Shown here piece by piece: positions 48,745 through 64,000 of a stretch of DNA of 64,000 nucleotides. Both the position numbers and the translations under genes were made by a program. The DNA is taken from NCBI GenBank assembly GCA_020137815.1, contig CM035351.1, positions 3,927,078 through 3,991,077 on the forward strand, in the 5' to 3' direction. Every line of letters starts with the position of its first letter. Position 1 is the stretch's first letter. The notes under the pieces were generated by a model. That model was not told the origin of the DNA and ran no database searches. It worked only from the letters and a program-made list of their open reading frames with translations. The DNA comes from Hormiphora californensis (taxonomy: Eukaryota > Ctenophora > Tentaculata > Cydippida > Pleurobrachiidae).

Positions 48745-49662
48745 CTAGATACACTCTATCACACCTTTTCTCAAAATATACTTTCTCTCTGGGTGCTCGT
48801 GTCTCAGTTCGTTAAGAGTTTTAATGGATTTCCTCCTTTCAACCCTCTCTTCAAAACTCCTGTCAGGCTCGATATAAACACGGCTATAACTGCCAGACTT
48901 TCTCAACTCACACGCCTTTCTCAAAAGAACAAGGAGACTGTCTCTAGACTGCAATGTCACTTTAACAGGCCTAACCTTACCCTCAACTTTAGATCCCAAC
49001 CTGATACAGCTGTCCAGAAGTGGCTTCTCGTTCAGTTCCTCTAACAGAGACGTCACCGTGGCATCCACAGCACCTCCAGCAGGTTCCTCAGGCAGCCCAA
49101 AAATCATCAGATTCTTGGAGCGGTCCTCTTGGTCAGCTCTTGGGAGTGATGCTTTACTGACAGCTTCCTTGATTTTCATCGGAGCTAGTGCGGCACTACA
49201 GTTCTGCGTCAAGATAGCTGAATAGCTCTTCAGGTCACGCTGTACAGTCTTAGTCAAAGCTGCAGACTCAACATTTCGAATTTCATCTTTCAGTTGGATA
49301 ACTTGATCTTGAAGATCAATTATCCTACGGTGGGTATCAGCCAGCTCCTTCTGTAGGCTGTTCCTCTCTTCCTCCCCATCAACACTGGAAGTTGACGGTC
49401 TCCTACTCCCCAGGGGGAACGCAAGATCAAAAAGTAGATTGCATGACTCCGCCAGAAAATACGCTAGGTTGTTCTTCATGTACTTCCTCCCATTAAATGT
49501 TTCAATACTGATATCAGGAATAGGCATTCCTCTACCTATCAGATCGTGCAGCTCATCTGGAGTAAACTTATTCATTGAACCAGGCGATGTGTTGTTACGA
49601 ATCATGTTATACAGCTTCGTAACTTTGTCAGGGGCAGGGTCTTTGGGATTCCACTCCATCAT
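48745..49662 (-). CDS. non-LTR retrotransposon ORF1-like protein, solitary
   Basis: A complete 305-residue ORF with an ATG and stop. Residues 1-90 hold an N-terminal helical region; 95-135 form a coiled coil (SLQKELADTHRRIIDLQDQV). From about 170 the order NLMIFGLPEE, CIRLGSK, RPVKVTLQSRDSLLVLLRKA and RKYILRKG matches the RNA-binding core seen in LINE ORF1 proteins (an RRM-like fold with a C-terminal domain). It should bind element RNA. No endonuclease or reverse transcriptase follows; the downstream side is a GA tract and tandem repeat. It is either a truncated insertion with an intact ORF1 or a retained gene. Confidence 0.75.
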   Translation of the reverse strand: MMEWNPKDPAPDKVTKLYNMIRNNTSPGSMNKFTPDELHDLIGRGMPIPDISIETFNGRKYMKNNLAYFLAESCNLLFDLAFPLGSRRPSTSSVDGEEERNSLQKELADTHRRIIDLQDQVIQLKDEIRNVESAALTKTVQRDLKSYSAILTQNCSAALAPMKIKEAVSKASLPRADQEDRSKNLMIFGLPEEPAGGAVDATVTSLLEELNEKPLLDSCIRLGSKVEGKVRPVKVTLQSRDSLLVLLRKACELRKSGSYSRVYIEPDRSFEERVERRKSIKTLNELRHEHPERKYILRKGVIECI

Positions 49663-49720
49663 GATGTTACGGTGATCCTCAAACGGTGAGACAATTGCAA
49701 GCAGAGATAACGATCAGAGC

Positions 49721-49724
<4 letters not shown>

Positions 49725-49766
<42 letters not shown>

Positions 49767-49790
49767 AGAGAGAGAGAGAGAGAGAGAGAT
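49725..49790. repeat. (GA)n microsatellite
   Basis: A GA tract with a GGGAGAGGG interruption, directly upstream of the ORF1-like gene. Confidence 0.9.
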
Positions 49791-50226
49791 TGGTGCGAGC
49801 CAGTACGTTTTACAGATGATTGATTGAAACTATCATTGCTCCACCAGAAGAAAAGAGTAGTTGGCGGTGGAATGAAGTAGTTGGAGTGAAAAAGCACGGG
49901 GAGGGGGCCAATATAGTGATTATAGAGCTGGAAGGGATTGGTAAAAACTGCAGTTATAAATGATAGAAATAGTTCAGTTTAGGTTTACAAACACATACAA
50001 CATATAATAACACAGCTATCCAGGTCATTTTGCTAGCCCCATATATATTAGTTGTAGAAAGGTGATGTGGACCCCCTTACAACATAAGTAGAAAATATAG
50101 CTTCAAATAAATATCAAAAAATAAAGGATAAGTCTGAGTTGTTAACTAATCGAAAAGGGGTACAAATTATTTAAAACTAAAGTCTGTCAATTAGGACGTG
50201 ATATAGATCAGAGTGTATTTACACTG

Positions 50227-60420
<10,194 letters not shown>

Positions 60421-61411
60421 ATTCAATAACTCATTCTCGTACAAATATACATGCTAGAAAATGTGTACAAAGTTATGTTTAAAAAAATTAATTGTCACGA
60501 GAGTTTGGTTACAATCCCACTACCTTCGTAAGCTGCGCTTCGTGTGCCGACAAGGGAGGGGAGGTTCATTACCAACAGGATAGTGTGGGTTGGTACTACA
60601 GGGACTATTCGGTGAAATGTGTACAATATATTTTGTAGCAAACTTAGAGCGGAAGTTGATATTGCAATATTATCGTCCGCTCTAAATTTTCTACCTAACG
60701 CATCACGCAATCTAAATATAAATTTATTTCCTGTCCCCTTGACTATTGTTCACATATTTTGTTCACTATAGATCTAACACCTAATGAGAAACCATCTTTC
60801 CTTTGCGTAGAGATAGTTCCTCGTGGGTCGCCCTAAACTCAAAGAAGAAGAAGAACTTCTTCTTTTTCGAATGCCCGGGCTTCCTTTAAAGAGGTCCTCT
60901 TTCCACAAACCCGGACACCATGAATGTCCTTTAACAACAAAGGAGAATAATTGTGCAAATAATTTATGCAAATTATAATGATGAAGGAAATTTATAGCGG
61001 ACGAGAATATTGCTATATCATTGGCCGCTCTAAATTTGCTACCTAACGTCACCTAAACACCCACATATTATCTGCGGAAGCCCTATTGTTGACTATTGTT
61101 CAGTGGTCACAAAACATATTTTATCTCTATAGATCTAACACCGAATGAGTTGCAAACCCCCTTTCTACCTCTCAAACAATGGACCTGCCGCCCAGCAGTC
61201 TCCATACAGGAAACTAGTCAACAAAGGACCATTGTCCAAAGACTTGTAGTATAAAACCTCAGACTTATTCATTTTTTTGAAAACTTGTTTATTTGAACTT
61301 TACAACGAGACTGAATAGTAAAGTCCATTTTTTTTCAACTGTTTACCCAAAATTGAAATTTCAGTGAAAAAAACAGTTGAAAAAAAATGGAGTATTCATT
61401 TTAGTTCTGAA
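60421..61411. other. intergenic region between ADAM10 and the CAP gene
   Basis: The two genes are divergent, so both promoters should lie here. Two related blocks occur (GCGGAAGTTGATATTGCAAT near 60650 and GCGGACGAGAATATTGCTAT near 60998, each followed by CCGCTCTAAATTT..CTACCTAACG and CTATTGTTCA), about 345 bp apart. No exon was seen. Confidence 0.5.
61328..61390. repeat. inverted repeat just upstream of the CAP gene start
   Basis: CCATTTTTTTTCAACTGTTT and AAACAGTTGAAAAAAAATGG form 20-bp arms around a 20-bp loop. It lies 22 bp before the start codon, so it is in the 5' UTR or promoter. Confidence 0.75.
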
Positions 61412-63071
61412 ATGTTCCGAGTAACTCTTCTTATCGTATCTTTGGCTTGGTAAGTTACTCATAAACATGAATAGATGTTATATCACGAAGTCTAATCTAC
61501 CAACCAATTATAATATTTACTATAACGGGTGACAACTAAAAATTGTCCCTAATTTAAAACGGCTGTAGAATTTTTCCCTTTTGAGATACAGCTTCGGGCC
61601 AGCGATAGAACGATTTTTCAGACAATTTTAAATCGGAGTAACAGAACGGCGAAGACTAAAAAGTTCATTTTCATTGCGATATCGCATCATTTCCTCTTGC
61701 CCCACCAAAGCATGAAGTACGTGAAATCTACACAATCTTCTAGCACCTCTAGCGCCTGTTCTGTTTGAGATACAGCTTCGGGATAGCGATAGAATGATTT
61801 TTCAGACAATTTTGAACGAAATTAACTTTGTTTCAAACTCCGTTAATATCAATTTCCTGATCAGAATCTTCTGTAACAAAGCGGTGTTTACAGGTAATTT
61901 GAGAAATCGCCATTTCGACAATCTCTTGAAACATTAATGACGCGGAAAACCAACTTCCTAATGAGCTGAAATTTTCAAACTTGGCAGTTATGTTGGCTAT
62001 GGCATGAACGACTAGACTTCTAATTTTGAGAATGCTATCTCATCGGGAAGGTCGTTTTTGATAACATAGAAATTTCAAATCTCCGTACTACATGCTTTGG
62101 AGGGACAAGAGGAAATGATGCGATATCGCAAGTAAAATGAAATTTTTAGACTTTGCCGGTATGTTATTCCGATTCAAAATTGTCTGAAAAATCGTTCTAT
62201 CACTAGCCCGAAGCTGTATCTCAAAAGAAAAAATTTATACAGCCGTTTTGAATTAGGGACAATTTTTAGTTGTCACCCGTTAATAGCATAGGGCAGTATT
62301 TCGCTCGATGTACAAACCAACCAGTAATAATTTTCTAGGTGTGTTTTGGCCTTGCCTGAAAAGCTTGTTAGGAGGGGAGACACAGAGGAGACGATACTGA
62401 CGCTAACCAACGAATACCGTGCTCTACACGGATCACCCGCTCTAACTATCGATGCGACCATCACAGCTGCCGCTGCCAAATGGTGTGCCACCCTCGCCAG
62501 TGAGAACAAATTCTACCACAGCAGAAATGGGTAAGGGAATAACTTAAATATTGATAGAACCTTAGAACTAGACTCAATATATCGGGCCGGGAACAAACGC
62601 TTTATTAGTCTCACATTGTATTTACCCCCAAGGTATGGTGAGAATCTGGCCGCTTCTTGGGGTACATCCGCCAGTGCCGTCCCAGCTCAATCAGTGGGTA
62701 ACTGGTACAATGAGATAAAGGACTACGACTGGAACAACCCTGGTTATAGCTCCAAAGTCGGACATTTTACTCAGGTACGTATCAAACCGGTACATTGTAG
62801 GCTTACTAATATTTTAGCCCTTTGCTGGTTCAGCTCAGTGAGCACAGGCCTATAATTCCCCAGTAATAGTATAAACAGGTGAAGCATATCATTCCCACAT
62901 AACATGCCCCCACCTCACAATCAGTTGGTGTGGAAGAACACTAAGAAGATGGGATGTGCAGTGACTGACGCTGCTGATAACGCTGATGGTTGGATCTACA
63001 CTTGTTGCGACTATTACCCTCCCGGAAACTACCTAAGACAGTTCGAGGAAAATGTCCCTGAGCTCCTGTAA
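61412..63071 (+). CDS. secreted CAP/SCP-domain protein, 4 exons
   Basis: Exons: 61412-61449, 62339-62530, 62633-62774, 62925-63071; phases agree, 172 aa. Exon 1 plus the start of exon 2 give a signal peptide (MFRVTLLIVSLAWCVLA, probable cleavage before LPEKL). The CAP fold follows: ILTLTNEYRALHGSPALT, AAAKWCATLAS, YGENLAASW, the CAP1 motif GHFTQLVWKNTKKMGC (across the exon 3/4 junction) and the CAP2-like YTCCDYYPPGNY. The family (CRISP, antigen 5, PR-1) consists mostly of extracellular proteins with varied roles, some sterol- or lipid-binding; function here is unassigned. The size and single domain resemble GAPR-1-type proteins, but those lack a signal peptide. Confidence 0.9.
61523..62283. 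mobile_element. 760-bp terminal-inverted-repeat element in CAP intron 1
   Basis: It begins TAACGGGTGACAACTAAAAA and ends TTTTTAGTTGTCACCCGTTA. Inverted similarity extends about 200 bp inward (GAGATACAGCTTCGGGCC with a mirrored GAAGCTGTATCTC; CGATATCGCATCATTTCCTC with GAGGAAATGATGCGATATCG). TA lies at both ends. No transposase, so probably a non-autonomous mariner-like element. Confidence 0.85.
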
Positions 63072-63309
63072 ACAGAGCTGTTAAACTAGTAGCGTCTGAC
63101 ATGACACTGTCATGAAGAAACTTCTAGAAACGTCTAGATAGGATCTACGTATGTGTGTGTGTTGGACATTGTAGCTGAATTGTAGAGTCTGTATGCTATG
63201 AATTTAAGTTTCAAAATTTTAGAGTAATTGATCTCAGCCTCCCTTGTACCTCCCGGGGACGTCCCTAGAAATGTTCAGCAGGGGGGGTAATAATAGATAA
63301 ACCCCACAG

Positions 63310-63640
63310 GCCACATGCAGCCCTCCGAGTCCCCCTGATCTGTCCCATTTTGTTTATCCTGTTTGGTGTGTTTGTGTTTGTCAGCCAGTTCCTGGGTGAT
63401 GCCTGGTTATCTTCGCTGGTGTGGGTGTTGGTGCTATTGTGTGGTGTTCCTATCTACTATCTGGTGATTCAGGATGTAACGGGGTTCGTTAGGAGCCCGC
63501 TAAGGAAGTGGAGTGTGGTGGGATTCCTGGGGGACAAACTTAACTGTGATTTTAACAAAAATCTGGTTGTTTATTCGTCACCATATCGTCCGTTTATAAT
63601 TAGGCGACGGAAAGATCTACCACTCAAGACTTGCTTATAG
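63310..63640 (+). pseudogene. orphan C-terminal exon of an SLC7-type amino-acid transporter
   Basis: After an acceptor-like CCCCACAG, an open frame of about 109 codons reads PHAALRVPLICPILFIL, then two hydrophobic segments (FGVFVFVSQFL, SSLVWVLVLLCGVPIYYLV) and a charged tail ending in a stop. RxPLxxP...GVPxYYL recalls the last two membrane segments of heteromeric amino-acid transporter light chains (SLC7). Only 238 bp separate it from the CAP stop, with no upstream transporter exon, so it is a fragment or a last exon whose partners lie beyond an inserted gene. Assignment to SLC7 is by pattern only. Confidence 0.5.
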
Positions 63641-64000
63641 ACTGCTTACATGTTATATTCTTGTATAAACCATCACCACCTCATGCTAAGTTCTTCTCGT
63701 TCCTCTGTTCCTCAGTTCAGTATTTGTGATTGGAATCTTTCTCCGATTTCCTCTTAAGGTAATGAGGCATGATCTCAGGAGGGAGAATAGTAGCCTCGTC
63801 CTCAGGTGAGCCATAACTTCACTGTACGGTTCTCCGGTTCTTGTGGAAATTCGGTGTGAGAGTCTTTAGCAATAACCAGCGGAGAGAAGGCACCATGTAC
63901 TGACTGAGCTCAATGGTCACACGCGGTCCCAGCTAGAAGGACTTGTTCTTCAGCCATCTTTCAGACACCCCATCCCTACCGTTCCCTACTTTCTACCATT
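63641..64000. other. window end, no feature seen
   Basis: Unique-looking sequence without a supported exon; the window stops here. Confidence 0.4.

Overview
The window is animal DNA, probably from an early-branching invertebrate; a sponge is my best guess, but that is inference. Genes are split into many short exons with GT-AG introns. The recognisable proteins are metazoan (NBAS, MZB1, ADAM10, a DHHC acyltransferase, multi-ShK and CAP secreted proteins). There are no bacterial operons. The spaces between exons are packed with (GA)n/(TC)n microsatellites, minisatellites, MITE-like inverted-repeat elements and large fold-back palindromes. I assembled exons by hand from open frames, splice sites and intron phase. 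Four complete spliced models plus a nine-exon ShK model keep one reading frame throughout, which is strong internal support.

Layout. 1-4.5 kb: microsatellites, no supported gene. 4.58-4.89 kb (-): a 102-residue unknown single-exon ORF. 7.25-8.03 kb (-): a decayed retroelement C-terminal fragment. 9.76-10.59 kb: three tandem MITE-like units rich in GGTTAGGG. 11.75-20.40 kb (+): a 16-exon NBAS homologue (1,638 aa). 20.79-27.74 kb (+): a 5-exon MZB1/pERp1 homologue (228 aa); its second intron holds 5.7 kb of nested inverted-repeat elements. 29.2 kb (-): a possible orphan exon. 30.7-34.7 kb (-): a DHHC palmitoyltransferase, incomplete at both ends. Its cysteine-rich exon runs into 25 copies of a 45-bp repeat that contains the exon end and the splice donor. 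35.6-39.0 kb (-): a secreted protein of eight ShK domains in alternating A and B types. 39-48 kb: microsatellites, MITEs and weak ORFs. 48.7-49.7 kb (-): a solitary LINE ORF1-like ORF. 50.2-60.4 kb (-): a 15-exon ADAM10 homologue (745 aa) with an unusual, CUE-like cytoplasmic tail. 61.4-63.1 kb (+): a 4-exon secreted CAP-domain protein (172 aa). 63.3-63.6 kb (+): one exon matching the last membrane segments of an SLC7-type amino-acid transporter, with no upstream exons visible.

Functional picture. NBAS (ER tethering of Golgi-to-ER vesicles) and MZB1 (ER folding co-factor) lie head to tail 384 bp apart and both act at the ER. The ShK, ADAM10 and CAP genes encode secreted or surface proteins. 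I see no evidence that the genes form one pathway.

The most interesting signals are the repeats that duplicate splice sites: 25 consecutive in-frame donors in the DHHC gene, a triplicated acceptor in MZB1 and a duplicated donor in ADAM10. Next are the CUE-like ADAM10 tail and the very long inverted repeats inside introns.
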